Source of the DNA: Clostridiales bacterium
Lineage (GTDB): Bacteria > Bacillota > Clostridia > Christensenellales > Aristaeellaceae
Assembly: GCA_015056245.1 (NCBI GenBank)
Contig: SVGQ01000008.1
Location: forward strand, 1-48,992
Length of the DNA: 48,992 bases
Direction of reading: 5' to 3'
A program made the translations under genes and the position numbers. This document shows, piece by piece, positions 31,528-40,411 of the stretch. Below the pieces are notes generated by a model. It had not been told where the DNA came from. It saw only the letters and a list, made by a program, of their open reading frames with translations, and made no database searches. How positions within the stretch are numbered: position 1 is the stretch's first letter; every line of letters starts with the position of its first letter.

Positions 31528-32856
31528 ATGCTGAAACGAGTGTTTCTGATGCTGATGAGTCTGGTGCTTTGCCATGCCACCATGCCGGTTTCCCAAGCGG
31601 AAGCCCATGCCCCGGATCTGCCCAATCCCAAAGATCTGCCCGCCATAGGCAGCCTGCCGGAGCTGATGACCTTTCAGGATGGCACGCCGGTGCGCACTCC
31701 GGAGGAATGGAGCTGCCGCCGTCAGGAACTGCTGACTCTGTACAGCCACTACATGTACGGCTACATGCCCGATCCATCTGGCGAAAACCTCACCTACGCC
31801 CTGACCAACGATCCCGATACCGGCGAAAAGCTGCTGACCATCACCATTGCCGCAGGCGAAGCCAGCGCAAGTTTTTCCGTGCTGGTCACACTACCGCAGG
31901 GCGATGCCCCCGAGGGCGGTTTCCCCTATTTCATTGAATACATGCCCCACCACTACCAAAGCTGGTTCACCAAGGAATGGGTGACGGAGGTCTCCCCCAA
32001 CTGCCGCCTGGCTGCCTCCCGGGGCTACGCGGGCATCAACTACGATTGCTCCGCTGTGGCGCTGGATAACAAGTCTTTCACCGGCGCGTTCTATACCCTG
32101 TACCCCTACAAGCTGCTGGAGCCGGAAACCCGCAACGGCACCTTGCTGGCATGGGCCTGGGGCGTGAGCAAAATCATCGATGCCTTGGAACAGGGCGCAG
32201 GCGCGGAGCTGAACATCAACCCGGCGCTGTCGCTGGTGGGCGGCGTATCCCGCTACGGCAAAAGCGTTGCCGTGGCTGGAGCCTATGACGAGCGCATCAA
32301 GGTGGTCATTCCCTCCTGCTCCGGCGCAGGCGGCATCGCCACCTACCGCACCAACAACTCCGGCAAAACCTACGATCTCACCTCCCTCGGCGGCCCGGAA
32401 AGCTGGGTCAACGAATCCGCCAACGAACCCCTGAGCAATCTGCAGGGCGGCGAGGGCTACTGGTTCTGCGGACGGTTTGCGGTCATTCCTTCCGTAGAGC
32501 AGATTCCTGTGGATCAGCACATGCTGGCAGCGCTGGTGGCAAACCCGCAGCGGCATATGATCATCGTTACCGGCATCACCTCCGAGGGCTGGAACAACAC
32601 CGAGGGTCAGTGTCTGGCCTATGCCGCCTCCCAGCCCGCATGGGATCTGCTGGGCTGCGGCGACCAGAACAACATGATCATCCATCTGGACGGACACGCC
32701 ATCCTGCCCAGCGATATGCAGATGATTCTGGACTATTGCGATGTACATCTCATGGGCAAAGCCCCCAAGGATGTGCAAAGCGACCTTTCACAGATGAAGG
32801 GCAACCTGTTTCTGGTGCACAACCGGGATAAGCTGTATCCGGAGTTCGGGGAGTGA
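31528..32856 (+). CDS. Secreted CE15-like glucuronoyl esterase
   Basis: A 442-residue protein, start 31528 after GGAAGGAAGG. Residues 1-26 are a signal peptide. The body is an alpha/beta hydrolase. The nucleophile motif GVSRYGKS (S241) corresponds to the G-x-S-R-x-G-K motif of carbohydrate esterase family 15. A late HLDGHAI holds the candidate histidines H386 and H390. The lead-in LPELMTFQDGTPVRTPEEWSCRRQELLTLYSHYMYGYMP is also typical of CE15. These enzymes cut ester bonds between glucuronoxylan and lignin. It is followed by a GH3 glycosidase and a sugar-acid-type dehydratase, supporting a plant cell wall role. Confidence 0.8.
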   Translation: MLKRVFLMLMSLVLCHATMPVSQAEAHAPDLPNPKDLPAIGSLPELMTFQDGTPVRTPEEWSCRRQELLTLYSHYMYGYMPDPSGENLTYALTNDPDTGEKLLTITIAAGEASASFSVLVTLPQGDAPEGGFPYFIEYMPHHYQSWFTKEWVTEVSPNCRLAASRGYAGINYDCSAVALDNKSFTGAFYTLYPYKLLEPETRNGTLLAWAWGVSKIIDALEQGAGAELNINPALSLVGGVSRYGKSVAVAGAYDERIKVVIPSCSGAGGIATYRTNNSGKTYDLTSLGGPESWVNESANEPLSNLQGGEGYWFCGRFAVIPSVEQIPVDQHMLAALVANPQRHMIIVTGITSEGWNNTEGQCLAYAASQPAWDLLGCGDQNNMIIHLDGHAILPSDMQMILDYCDVHLMGKAPKDVQSDLSQMKGNLFLVHNRDKLYPEFGE

Positions 32857-32869
32857 CCATTGCGGTGTA

Positions 32870-32930
32870 ACACATAAAGGGTGGGGTGCAGGGGGATCAT
32901 CCCCCTGCCGGGTGTGGGCAGAGCCCACAA
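32870..32930. repeat. GC-rich hairpin repeat, copy 1
   Basis: Two adjacent hairpins, CAGGGGGAT / ATCCCCCTG (32889-32907) and TGTGGGC / GCCCACA (32913-32929), lie in the 258-base gap between the esterase and GH3 genes. They share the GGGGTGCAGGGGGA core with 38656-38671. The rest of the gap has no gene that I can support. Confidence 0.6.
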
Positions 32931-33114
32931 ACCCTGCGCCGCAGCGCTTATCCGCAAGCACAGCGAGCGCCAAAGGCGCAAGATGTGCGGCATGAACCAA
33001 CAAGCACGAGGCTAACGATCAGCCTGTCAACAATCTGAGGCCCCTGCCCCCCGCGCTCTTTTTCCATATCCAACAGTACAAACCATACCACAGTTCAGTT
33101 TGGAGGACATTCCT

Positions 33115-35886
33115 ATGACCACCCCTGTTTTCACCATGGAACAATTCGCCAAAACCGCCCGGGCCGCCGCTGCCGAGGGCTGCGTGCTTCTGCGCAACGA
33201 AAACCGTGCCCTGCCCCTTGAAGAAAACTGCCGCGTAGCCGTTTTCGGGCGCACCCAGATGAACGATTTCAAAAGCGGCTTGGGTTCCGGCGGTCTGGTC
33301 AACGCCCGGTATGTGGTGGGCGTGTATCAGGGGCTGAAGGAAAGCGGCCTTGTACAGGTGGACGAAGCCCTGCGCCAGACCTACGAACGCTGGGTCAAGG
33401 AGCATCCCTTCGATATCGGTGACGGCTGGGGCACCCATCCGTGGTATCAGGAGGAAATGCCTATTGATGATCAGCTGGTCACAGCCTGCGCTGTCCGCAA
33501 CGACGCGGCGGTGGTCATCATTGGGCGCACAGCGGGCGAGGACCGGGACAATGCCGATGCCCCCGGCAGCTGGCGGCTCACCGAGGCCGAAGAAGCCATG
33601 CTGGCGACGGTCACCCGCCATTTTGCCCGCACCATCGTGGTGCTGAATGTGGGCAATATCATCGACATGAACTGGGTGGAGAACCATCAGCCCGCTGCTG
33701 TGCTGTATGTGTGGCAGGGCGGGCAGGAGCACGGCAACGCGGTGGCAGATGTGCTCACCGGCAAAGTGTCCCCTTCCGGTCGCCTGACGGACACCATCGC
33801 CCGGCGGATCGGGGACTATCCCTCTGCCGAGGGTTTCGGGGATGCGCTGCGGGTGGAATACAAAGAAGATATCTATGTGGGCTACCGCTATTTCGAGTCC
33901 TTCGCCAAAGACGCGGTGCTATACCCCTTTGGCAGCGGCCTGAGCTATACCACCTTTGCCCATGAACCGGTCGGTTTCCACTGGGATGGCCAGCAGGCGA
34001 TCGTTCGCCATCAGGTGACCAACACCAGCGATACCGCTGCCAAGGAAGTGGTGCAGGTGTACGCCCGTCTGCCCATGGGTAGGCTGGGGCAGCCGGATCT
34101 GCGCCTGTGCGGCTTTGCCAAAACCGCATCCTTGGTCCCCGGCGCATCGGAAACCGTGGAGATCATTATTTCTGCCTGCACGCTGGCCTCCTTTGACGAC
34201 AGCGGAGCCACCGGTCATCCCTTCTGCTATGTGCTGGAGGCGGGCGAGTATACCTTTGTCAGCGGACATGATATACGAGATCACCAAGTGGCTGGGCATT
34301 TCGTACTGAACGATCTGCAAGTGCTGGAACATCTGGAAGAAGCCTGCGCCCCGGTGGATTCCTTTGATCGTCTCCACCGTAATCCCAACGGCAGCCTGAC
34401 CCACGAGCCAGTACCTACCCGCACCACGGACCCGGCAGTTCGCCGTCTGGAGCGTCTGCCCGCTGAACTGCCCGCCCCTGCCCAGACCGGCTATACCCTC
34501 CGCGATGTGGCGGAAAACCGCTGTACCTTGGAAACCTTCGTTGCCCAAATGGAGGAGGAAGACCTGTTCTGCATCGTCCGGGGCGAGGGCATGAGTTCTC
34601 CCCGGGTCACTCCCGGCACAGCGGGCGCTATCGGCGGCGTGTCAAGTCGCCTGACCGATGTGTTCGGCCTGCCCACCGCCTGCTGTTCCGACGGCCCCAG
34701 CGGCATCCGTATGGACTGCGGCAACAAGGCCTTCTCCCTGCCCAACGGCACCAGTCAGGCTTGCAGCTGGAACGAAAGCCTCATCACTGAGCTGTACCAA
34801 ATGGAAGGTCTGGAAATGCGCAAGTATCAGGTGGATGCCCTGCTGGGCCCGGGCATGAATATCCACCGCCATCCGCTCAATGGGCGCAACTTTGAATACT
34901 TCTCCGAGGATCCCCTGGTCACCGGGCGCATGGCAGTGGCGCAGCTGAGCGGCCTCCACAGCGTGGGCGTGACCGGCACCATCAAGCACTACGCCTGCAA
35001 CAATCAGGAATTCAGCCGCCGCCGGGTGGACGCGGTAGTCTCCCAGCGCGCTCTTCGGGAGATCTACCTGAAAGGGTACGAGATCGCCGTCAAAGAGGGC
35101 AAGGCCTATACCATCATGACCACCTACTGCCCCCTCAACGGCTGCTGGACCGCCAGTCACTACGACCTGAACACCACCATTCTCCGGGGTGAGTGGGGCT
35201 TTGACGGCGTGGCCATGACCGACTGGTGGGCCGTGGGCTGCGAAGAAGGCAGCGAACCTTCCACCCGTCTGGTGGCCTCCATGGTACGCGCTCAGAACGA
35301 CCTGTTCATGGTGATGAACAATTCCGAGCAGAACACCGGCGAGGATGATTCCGCCGAAAGCATGCGCCTTGGCAAGGTGACCCGTGCTGAATACCAGCGC
35401 TGTGCCATGAACATCTGCCGCTACCTGCTTCGCACCCCGGCCTTCCAGCGGAAGATCGGGCAGGTAACAGAGCTGGATCGCTATCTGGAACAACTGCGGG
35501 ATGAGGATGGCGATGTGATCCTGAACGTGCCGGAGGTACAGGTGGACGCAGAAACCGTCATTCCCGGTGAAGCGATTGATACAACGCCGTGGCATACCAC
35601 CCTGTTCCAGTTCAAGCTCCGCAAGCGGGGGCAATACCGCATCGATGTGATCTGCCGGGCCGCCCCCAATATGCCCGATACTGCCCAGCTGCCCGTATCG
35701 GTGTCCATGGATCAGTTCCTGCTGGGCACGCAGGTACTCACCGGCGCGGACAAGGACTGGCGGATTTTGTCCTTCACCACCCGGGAAATCCGCCGCAGGC
35801 TGATCTCCTACGGCAAGTTCTTCTTCGCTGTGGGTGGTCTGGAAGTGAAGGAAGTGCGCGTGGTTCGCATCGCGACCTACGAATAA
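33115..35886 (+). CDS. Circularly permuted GH3 beta-glycosidase
   Basis: A 923-residue protein with no signal peptide, so probably cytoplasmic. The start at 33115 follows TTTGGAGG by 8 bases. The domain order is reversed compared with ordinary GH3: the alpha/beta sandwich domain comes first (about 18-280, with AVVIIGRTAGEDRDNAD and QGGQEHGNAVADVLTGKVSPSGRL), then a fibronectin-III-like domain (about 280-400), then the TIM barrel (about 455-790). The barrel has KHYACNNQEFSRRRVDAVVSQRALREIYL and the nucleophile D703 in VAMTDWW. The last 120 residues are a beta domain. This order is known from Ruminococcus and Butyrivibrio beta-glucosidases. It probably acts on imported oligosaccharides; exact specificity is not readable. 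Confidence 0.9.
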   Translation: MTTPVFTMEQFAKTARAAAAEGCVLLRNENRALPLEENCRVAVFGRTQMNDFKSGLGSGGLVNARYVVGVYQGLKESGLVQVDEALRQTYERWVKEHPFDIGDGWGTHPWYQEEMPIDDQLVTACAVRNDAAVVIIGRTAGEDRDNADAPGSWRLTEAEEAMLATVTRHFARTIVVLNVGNIIDMNWVENHQPAAVLYVWQGGQEHGNAVADVLTGKVSPSGRLTDTIARRIGDYPSAEGFGDALRVEYKEDIYVGYRYFESFAKDAVLYPFGSGLSYTTFAHEPVGFHWDGQQAIVRHQVTNTSDTAAKEVVQVYARLPMGRLGQPDLRLCGFAKTASLVPGASETVEIIISACTLASFDDSGATGHPFCYVLEAGEYTFVSGHDIRDHQVAGHFVLNDLQVLEHLEEACAPVDSFDRLHRNPNGSLTHEPVPTRTTDPAVRRLERLPAELPAPAQTGYTLRDVAENRCTLETFVAQMEEEDLFCIVRGEGMSSPRVTPGTAGAIGGVSSRLTDVFGLPTACCSDGPSGIRMDCGNKAFSLPNGTSQACSWNESLITELYQMEGLEMRKYQVDALLGPGMNIHRHPLNGRNFEYFSEDPLVTGRMAVAQLSGLHSVGVTGTIKHYACNNQEFSRRRVDAVVSQRALREIYLKGYEIAVKEGKAYTIMTTYCPLNGCWTASHYDLNTTILRGEWGFDGVAMTDWWAVGCEEGSEPSTRLVASMVRAQNDLFMVMNNSEQNTGEDDSAESMRLGKVTRAEYQRCAMNICRYLLRTPAFQRKIGQVTELDRYLEQLRDEDGDVILNVPEVQVDAETVIPGEAIDTTPWHTTLFQFKLRKRGQYRIDVICRAAPNMPDTAQLPVSVSMDQFLLGTQVLTGADKDWRILSFTTREIRRRLISYGKFFFAVGGLEVKEVRVVRIATYE

Positions 35887-35907
35887 GACTGCCGGGAGGC
35901 GAAAGAG

Positions 35908-37623
35908 ATGATCAGTCAGGATATCCGGAAACTGGCCCCGGAGCAAGATCCCCTGCGCATGGGCATGGGCTGGACGGTGGAGGATCTGTCCAAGCCCCAG
36001 ATCATGGTGGAAAGCACCTTTGGGGACAGCCACCCCGGCAGCGCCCATCTGTTGTCGCTGGTGGAGGAAACCGTGGCTGCTGTGAACCAGCATGGCGGCA
36101 AAGCGGCCCGGTATTTCGCCACCGATATCTGCGACGGCATGGCGCAGGGCCACGACGGCATGAACTACTCTCTTGCCAGCCGGGACATGCTCGCCGGGAT
36201 GATCGAGATCCACGCAGGAGCCACGCCCTTTGACGGCGGCGTGTTCATCTCCAGCTGCGATAAAGCCGTGCCCGCCCACCTGATGGGCATCGGGCGGGTG
36301 AACATGCCCTCCATTCTGGTCACCGGCGGTGTGATGAACGCCGGCCCCGATCTTTTGACCCTGGAGCAGATCGGCATTTACGCCGCCCAATGCGCCCGGG
36401 GTGAAATTACCGAAGAAAAGCTGCAATGGTACAAGCAGCACGCCTGTCCCAGCTGCGGGGCCTGTTCCTTCATGGGCACCGCCTCCACCATGCAGGTGAT
36501 GGGCGAGGCCCTGGGCCTGATGCTGCCCGGCACGGCCCTTTTGCCCGCATGCAGCACCCTTTTGACCGATGCTGCCCGTCAGGCGGGCGAGCAGGTGCTG
36601 GCGCTGGCGAAGCTGGGCTTGCGTCCCCGGGATATGGTCACACGGGAATCCTTTGAAAACGCCGTGATGGTGCATGCCGCCATTTCCGGCTCCACCAACA
36701 GCCTTCTGCACATTCCCGCCATTGCCCGAGAATTCGGCATTGACTTTGACGCGGAGCTGTTCGACCGGCTCCACCGGGGCGCTCACTATCTGCTGGATAT
36801 CCGTCCGGCAGGCCGCTGGCCCGCCCAGTACTTCACCTATGCGGGCGGCGTGCCCCGGGTGATGGAGGAGATCCGGCAAGTGCTTCATCTGGATGCCATG
36901 ACCGTCACCGGCAAAACCTTGGGTGAGAATCTGGATGAACTGAAACGCAGCGGCTACTACGACCGCTGCGATGAGGACTGCGCCAAGGTAGGCCTGCGCT
37001 GGCAGGACATCATCCGGCCCTATGACAAAGCCATCGGTACCGACGGCGCTATCGCCATCCTGAAGGGCAATCTGGCCCCGGATGGGGCGGTGATCAAACA
37101 CACCGCCTGTCCCAAGGAGATGTTTCAGGCCACGCTGCGAGCCCGTCCCTTTGATTGCGAGGAAGACGCGCTGGCAGCTGTCCTCCGGCACGATATCCAG
37201 CCCGGAGATGCGGTGTTCATCCGTTACGAAGGCCCCAAAGGCTCCGGCATGCCAGAGATGTTTTATACCTCCGAGGCTATCTCTTCCGATCCAGCGCTGG
37301 GCCGCAGCATCGCCCTCATCACCGATGGACGCTTCTCCGGCGCTTCCACCGGGCCCTCCATCGGGCACGTATCCCCGGAAGCTGCCGAGGGCGGCCCCAT
37401 TGCGCTGGTGGAAACCGGTGATCTGATCCGCATCGATATTCCGAACAGGCGGCTGGACATTGTGGGCATCGCCGGGCGCGAAATGCCACAGAAAGAAGTG
37501 GCGGCTGTGCTAGAGGAACGGAAAGCCGCATGGGTAAAGCCAGAGAGTAAGTATACCCGCGGCGTGATGAAGCTGTTTACCCAGAATGCCCGCTCGCCTA
37601 TGGAGGGCGGTGGGATGGAGTGA
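35908..37623 (+). CDS. IlvD/Edd-family dehydratase
   Basis: A 571-residue protein, start 35908 after GGGAGGCG, 21 bases after GH3. It has the family's iron-sulfur and metal motifs: ATDICDGMAQGHDGM (about 71-85), SSCDKAVPAHLMG (C117, D118, K119), ACPSCGACSFMGTASTM (C180-C186), and the C-terminal ITDGRFSGASTGPSIGHVSPEA. The family dehydrates either dihydroxy acids for branched-chain amino acids (IlvD) or sugar acids such as gluconate or xylonate. Its place directly behind a GH3 gene, with no other ilv genes nearby, makes a sugar-acid dehydratase more likely. Residues alone do not settle this. Confidence 0.85.
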   Translation: MISQDIRKLAPEQDPLRMGMGWTVEDLSKPQIMVESTFGDSHPGSAHLLSLVEETVAAVNQHGGKAARYFATDICDGMAQGHDGMNYSLASRDMLAGMIEIHAGATPFDGGVFISSCDKAVPAHLMGIGRVNMPSILVTGGVMNAGPDLLTLEQIGIYAAQCARGEITEEKLQWYKQHACPSCGACSFMGTASTMQVMGEALGLMLPGTALLPACSTLLTDAARQAGEQVLALAKLGLRPRDMVTRESFENAVMVHAAISGSTNSLLHIPAIAREFGIDFDAELFDRLHRGAHYLLDIRPAGRWPAQYFTYAGGVPRVMEEIRQVLHLDAMTVTGKTLGENLDELKRSGYYDRCDEDCAKVGLRWQDIIRPYDKAIGTDGAIAILKGNLAPDGAVIKHTACPKEMFQATLRARPFDCEEDALAAVLRHDIQPGDAVFIRYEGPKGSGMPEMFYTSEAISSDPALGRSIALITDGRFSGASTGPSIGHVSPEAAEGGPIALVETGDLIRIDIPNRRLDIVGIAGREMPQKEVAAVLEERKAAWVKPESKYTRGVMKLFTQNARSPMEGGGME

Positions 37624-37637
37624 AGGAGAAACAAAGG

Positions 37638-37901
37638 ATGACCCCCATCAAAGGAAAATGCGGAACAGATTGCACGGCTTGCCAGTTCAAAGAGAAATTC
37701 CATTGCAACGGCTGTGCGGCGCAGGAAGGACACATCTTCTGGGGCGATTGCAGCATCTATCAATGCGCAACGGCGAAAGGTCTTCCCCATTGCGGCAAGT
37801 GCCCGGAACTGCCCTGTAACGAGCTGACTTCCTTTATTGAGAATGGGCACAACCCGCATCGAATGACGAATTTGCTGCTTTGGAAAACCGAAGACGCATA
37901 A
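37638..37901 (+). CDS. DUF3795-type cysteine-rich zinc-binding protein
   Basis: An 87-residue protein. The start at 37638 has AAGGAG nine bases upstream, while an in-frame GTG at 37620 overlaps the previous stop. Ten cysteines occur in the pattern CGTDCTACQF, CNGC, CSIYQC, CGKCPELPC, which matches the DUF3795 family of small metal-binding proteins of unknown role. It follows the dehydratase by 14 bases and is followed by the glycosylase-like gene, probably one operon. Confidence 0.75.
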   Translation: MTPIKGKCGTDCTACQFKEKFHCNGCAAQEGHIFWGDCSIYQCATAKGLPHCGKCPELPCNELTSFIENGHNPHRMTNLLLWKTEDA

Positions 37902-37914
37902 CAGGAGCACTCTC

Positions 37915-38508
37915 ATGAACATCAAACAAACATTGGAAGCCCAACTGGGCAGCCAGCCCCATATCCACCTGAACGATATAGATATCGAACCGGCCAGCAT
38001 CCACGCCATCATGATCAACGAAATCGTGCCTCAGGATCCTGCACAGGACTTTTACGGAGCCAGCGGCGAAGAATACCTGTCCACCACCATTCCCCTGTTC
38101 CAGAAAGCAGGCCTGCCCGTGGAAACGGTGGACGACATCCTCTCCATGGGCATCTATCTGACCAACGCCGTCAAAACGCCCAAAGATGGCTACACAGTGG
38201 AAAAAGCCAGCATGGAGGAAAGCCTGCCCTATCTGGAGCAGGAGCTGCGTCTGTTCCCCAACGTGCGGGTGATCATGCTGATGGGCGATGTGGCGAAAAA
38301 GATGGTCAACCAAATCGCCCGCAAAACCACCAAACGCAACCCTGTTCCATCGGGGGCCACCTACAAACTGCGCGCTCAGGCCTTCTATTGGGGCGATATC
38401 CGGGTGATGCCCTCCTACATCATGACAGGCGGCAATATCCTCATTGAAAAATCCAAAGTCGCCATGGCAGCGGAAGACATCGCTACAATGGCAGCCTTGA
38501 TTCGCTGA
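37915..38508 (+). CDS. Uracil-DNA-glycosylase-superfamily-like protein
   Basis: A 197-residue protein, start 37915 after CAGGAG. The pattern IHAIMINEIVPQDPAQDFYG, then DDILSMGIYLTNAVKTPKDGY and a late VRVIMLMGDVAKKMVNQI recalls family 4/5-like uracil-DNA glycosylases and related proteins: a first strand ending in N-E, a middle TNAVK motif and a hydrophobic strand ending in GD. No iron-sulfur cysteines are seen and the C-terminal H-P-S motif is replaced by PSYIMTGGN, so glycosylase activity is uncertain. It may be a divergent member. It is the last gene before a terminator. Confidence 0.6.
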   Translation: MNIKQTLEAQLGSQPHIHLNDIDIEPASIHAIMINEIVPQDPAQDFYGASGEEYLSTTIPLFQKAGLPVETVDDILSMGIYLTNAVKTPKDGYTVEKASMEESLPYLEQELRLFPNVRVIMLMGDVAKKMVNQIARKTTKRNPVPSGATYKLRAQAFYWGDIRVMPSYIMTGGNILIEKSKVAMAAEDIATMAALIR

Positions 38509-38530
38509 ACACCCACCCCCGCAAACACAC

Positions 38531-38569
38531 AAACGCCAGACCGCAACAGCAGTCTGGCGTTTTGGTATT
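38531..38569 (+). terminator. Terminator after the glycosylase-like gene
   Basis: A perfect 11-base stem, AAACGCCAGAC / GTCTGGCGTTT, is followed by TGGTATTT, 22 bases after the stop. It ends the rightward 31.5-38.5 kb block. Confidence 0.85.
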
Positions 38570-38598
38570 TGCCCCTCAACAACAAAATCCCACCCCCC

Positions 38599-38682
38599 TG
38601 CGCCCGTAAAACGGGCGCAGAAAGCGGGATTCCAAAGGGCCTCAGGCCCTTTGGCAGGGGGTGCAGGGGGACAGCGTCCCCC
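38599..38682. repeat. GC-rich hairpin repeat, copy 2
   Basis: Three hairpins in a row: CTGCGCCCGT / ACGGGCGCAG (38599-38620), AAAGGGCC / GGCCCTTT (38634-38652), and GGGGGAC / GTCCCCC (38666-38682). The block GGGATTCCAAAGGGC through to the GTCCCCC arm resembles an intergenic repeat common in Clostridia genomes, from memory. It lies between the convergent glycosylase-like and purC genes and may also act as the purC terminator. Confidence 0.6.
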
Positions 38683-38691
38683 GCCCTCGTC

Positions 38692-39375
38692 TTACCGGTT
38701 CAGAATCAGCTTGGTCAGCTCCACGGGCTCCACGATCTGGCCGTCCTTGTAGACGCGCATGTTGCCGGAAGCGATCTCGTCGATGAGAATGACTTCGCCG
38801 TTGTTGTAGCCGAACTCGAACTTGATATCCCACAGGTCGAGGCCGATGGACTTGAGGTCGTCAGCCACAATCTTGGTGATGGCAAGGGTCTGAGCCTTCA
38901 TGCTCTCGAAGAGTTCGGGGCTCATGACACCAAGCGCAGCCAGACCTTCGCCGGTGACCAGGGGATCGCCCTTGGCATCGTTCTTGAAAGTGCATTCCAC
39001 ATAGCCGCCCTCCAGAGGAGTGCCATCGGCGATGTACTCGCCATAGCGGCGGATAAAGCTGCCGGTAGCCACCAGACGGCAGATCACTTCCAGACCGTGA
39101 CCAAACACGGTGGCGGGCAGCACTTCCATAGTGGCATCTTCCACGTTGGCGCTCACATAGTGGGTCTTGATACCGGCCTGCTTGAGCAGCTCGAAATAGT
39201 GGATGGAGGTCTGCAGATTGGCCTTGCCAATGCCCTCAATGGTCAGACCCACAGTGTTTTCGCCGGGATCGAACACGCCGTCCTTGCCGGTGCAGTCATC
39301 CTTGAACTTGAGCAGCACGTTGCCGTTTTCCAGCTCGAATACGTCCTTGGTTTTGCCTTCGTAAAGCTTCTTCAT
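38692..39375 (-). CDS. purC: Phosphoribosylaminoimidazole-succinocarboxamide synthase
   Basis: A 227-residue protein, start 39375 after GAAGGAG. It begins [20 protein letters not shown], the purC signature start, followed by [34 protein letters not shown], then [62 protein letters not shown]. The enzyme joins aspartate to CAIR with ATP in purine synthesis. It stands alone rather than in a pur operon, with its own promoter. It is slightly shorter than typical bacterial PurC (about 235-240). Confidence 0.95.
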   Translation of the reverse strand: MKKLYEGKTKDVFELENGNVLLKFKDDCTGKDGVFDPGENTVGLTIEGIGKANLQTSIHYFELLKQAGIKTHYVSANVEDATMEVLPATVFGHGLEVICRLVATGSFIRRYGEYIADGTPLEGGYVECTFKNDAKGDPLVTGEGLAALGVMSPELFESMKAQTLAITKIVADDLKSIGLDLWDIKFEFGYNNGEVILIDEIASGNMRVYKDGQIVEPVELTKLILNR

Positions 39376-39479
39376 TGTCCAGCACTCCTTCGTTGCAATC
39401 TGCGAAGTGTAGTTCCGGCGTTTCTCCGGGCATTTCCCGGGGACAGCACCTGTCATCCTACCTGAAAAAAACCGTGCTT

Positions 39480-39509
39480 ATCATATCACAACGCAGGTAA
39501 AAAAATCAA
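39480..39509 (-). promoter_or_regulatory. Promoter of purC
   Basis: On the minus strand TTGATT (39509-39504) and TATGAT (39485-39480) are 18 bases apart. The 105-base leader that follows contains a CCCCGG / CCCGG-type hairpin. No purine riboswitch fold could be recognised. Confidence 0.45.
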
Positions 39510-39568
39510 TCAGCGCGAGTAGAAGAATTGCAGATTTCTGTGTTTTTTCTGTGCTGCTTCCAAGAGCT

Positions 39569-40213
39569 TTACTGGCGGCTTTGATAATCCGCATGGATAT
39601 CGGCAGCCCAATCCGAATCGATAGGACGGCAGCAGCGCACATTGGATACTGTTTCGCTCAGCACCTGATAGTTCACTTCCACACCGCGGGAGTCGTTGTG
39701 GAACTGGGCGGCATGGCTGCGGTCGATACCATAGCGTTCCGCGGTTTCCAGCGCGTCGATGTTAGCCCCCAGAAAGAGGAACTCCCAGCCGTACTTTTCC
39801 TGCTGACGCTTGATCATCTGACGCACCTTATCAGCAGAATACCGTTGGCTGGCGTTTTCCATGCCATCGGTGGTGATGACGAACAGGGTATGCTCCGGCA
39901 CATCCTCCGCTCTGGCGTACTTGTGCACGTTGCCGATGTGATGAATGGCACAGCCCACCGCATCCAGCAAGGCGGTGCACCCGCAGGGGCAGTACTCCTG
40001 TCGGGTGAGAGGCTTGACATTGCCGATGTTCACACGGTCATGGATCACATGACGGTCTGTATTGAACAGCACGGTGGAAACCAGTGCATCTCCCTCCTCC
40101 TGCTTCTGCTTTTCCAACAGGCTGTTGAAGCCGCCGATGGTGTCAGCGGTCAGGCCTGCCATGGAGCCGCTCATATCAAGGATAAAAACCAGTTCTGTCA
40201 GATTCTTTTTCAT
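39569..40213 (-). CDS. Von Willebrand factor A domain protein
   Basis: A 214-residue protein. The start at 40213 follows CAGGAGG; a longer frame upstream lacks a site. It is essentially one VWA domain: ELVFILDMSGSMAGL with the metal-binding DxSxS motif (D13, S15, S17), a central threonine in CGCTALLDAVG, and an ITTDGMENAS aspartate, so all three metal-site elements are present. There is no signal peptide, so it is cytoplasmic. Such small VWA proteins often pair with AAA+ ATPases or stress proteins, but none is adjacent here. Function unknown. Confidence 0.85.
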   Translation of the reverse strand: MKKNLTELVFILDMSGSMAGLTADTIGGFNSLLEKQKQEEGDALVSTVLFNTDRHVIHDRVNIGNVKPLTRQEYCPCGCTALLDAVGCAIHHIGNVHKYARAEDVPEHTLFVITTDGMENASQRYSADKVRQMIKRQQEKYGWEFLFLGANIDALETAERYGIDRSHAAQFHNDSRGVEVNYQVLSETVSNVRCCRPIDSDWAADIHADYQSRQ

Positions 40214-40361
40214 GTTGGTACCTCCTGTTTTACCACCGGATATCCGGCGAATGTTTTTACTTACCCGAGGGGCTTCTCCCTTTCGGCAACCATAGCATAG
40301 CAAAACAGAAGGAAAGTTGGGTCGCCTGTGAGGCGACATTTTCCAGAATGGCCTTTCCCCA

Positions 40362-40406
40362 GCAAAAAGCTGCCCTTCCGTCTCCCGCAAGAGAAGAATG
40401 GGCAGC
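40362..40406 (-). terminator. Terminator of the GNAT/macro-domain operon
   Basis: On the minus strand GGCTGCCC pairs with GGGCAGC and ends in TTTTTGC, just after the GNAT stop. A separate hairpin, GTCGCC / GGCGAC, lies at 40321-40337. Confidence 0.7.
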
Positions 40407-40411
40407 CTTGT

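Noticed and set aside
34642-37368. 908-codon leftward frame opposite GH3 and the IlvD/Edd gene
   Set aside because: Antisense shadow spanning two well-supported genes; Gly/His/Ala-rich with no domain.
39376-39480. Purine riboswitch in the purC leader
   Set aside because: No conserved purine riboswitch core could be recognised; only an ordinary GC hairpin is visible.
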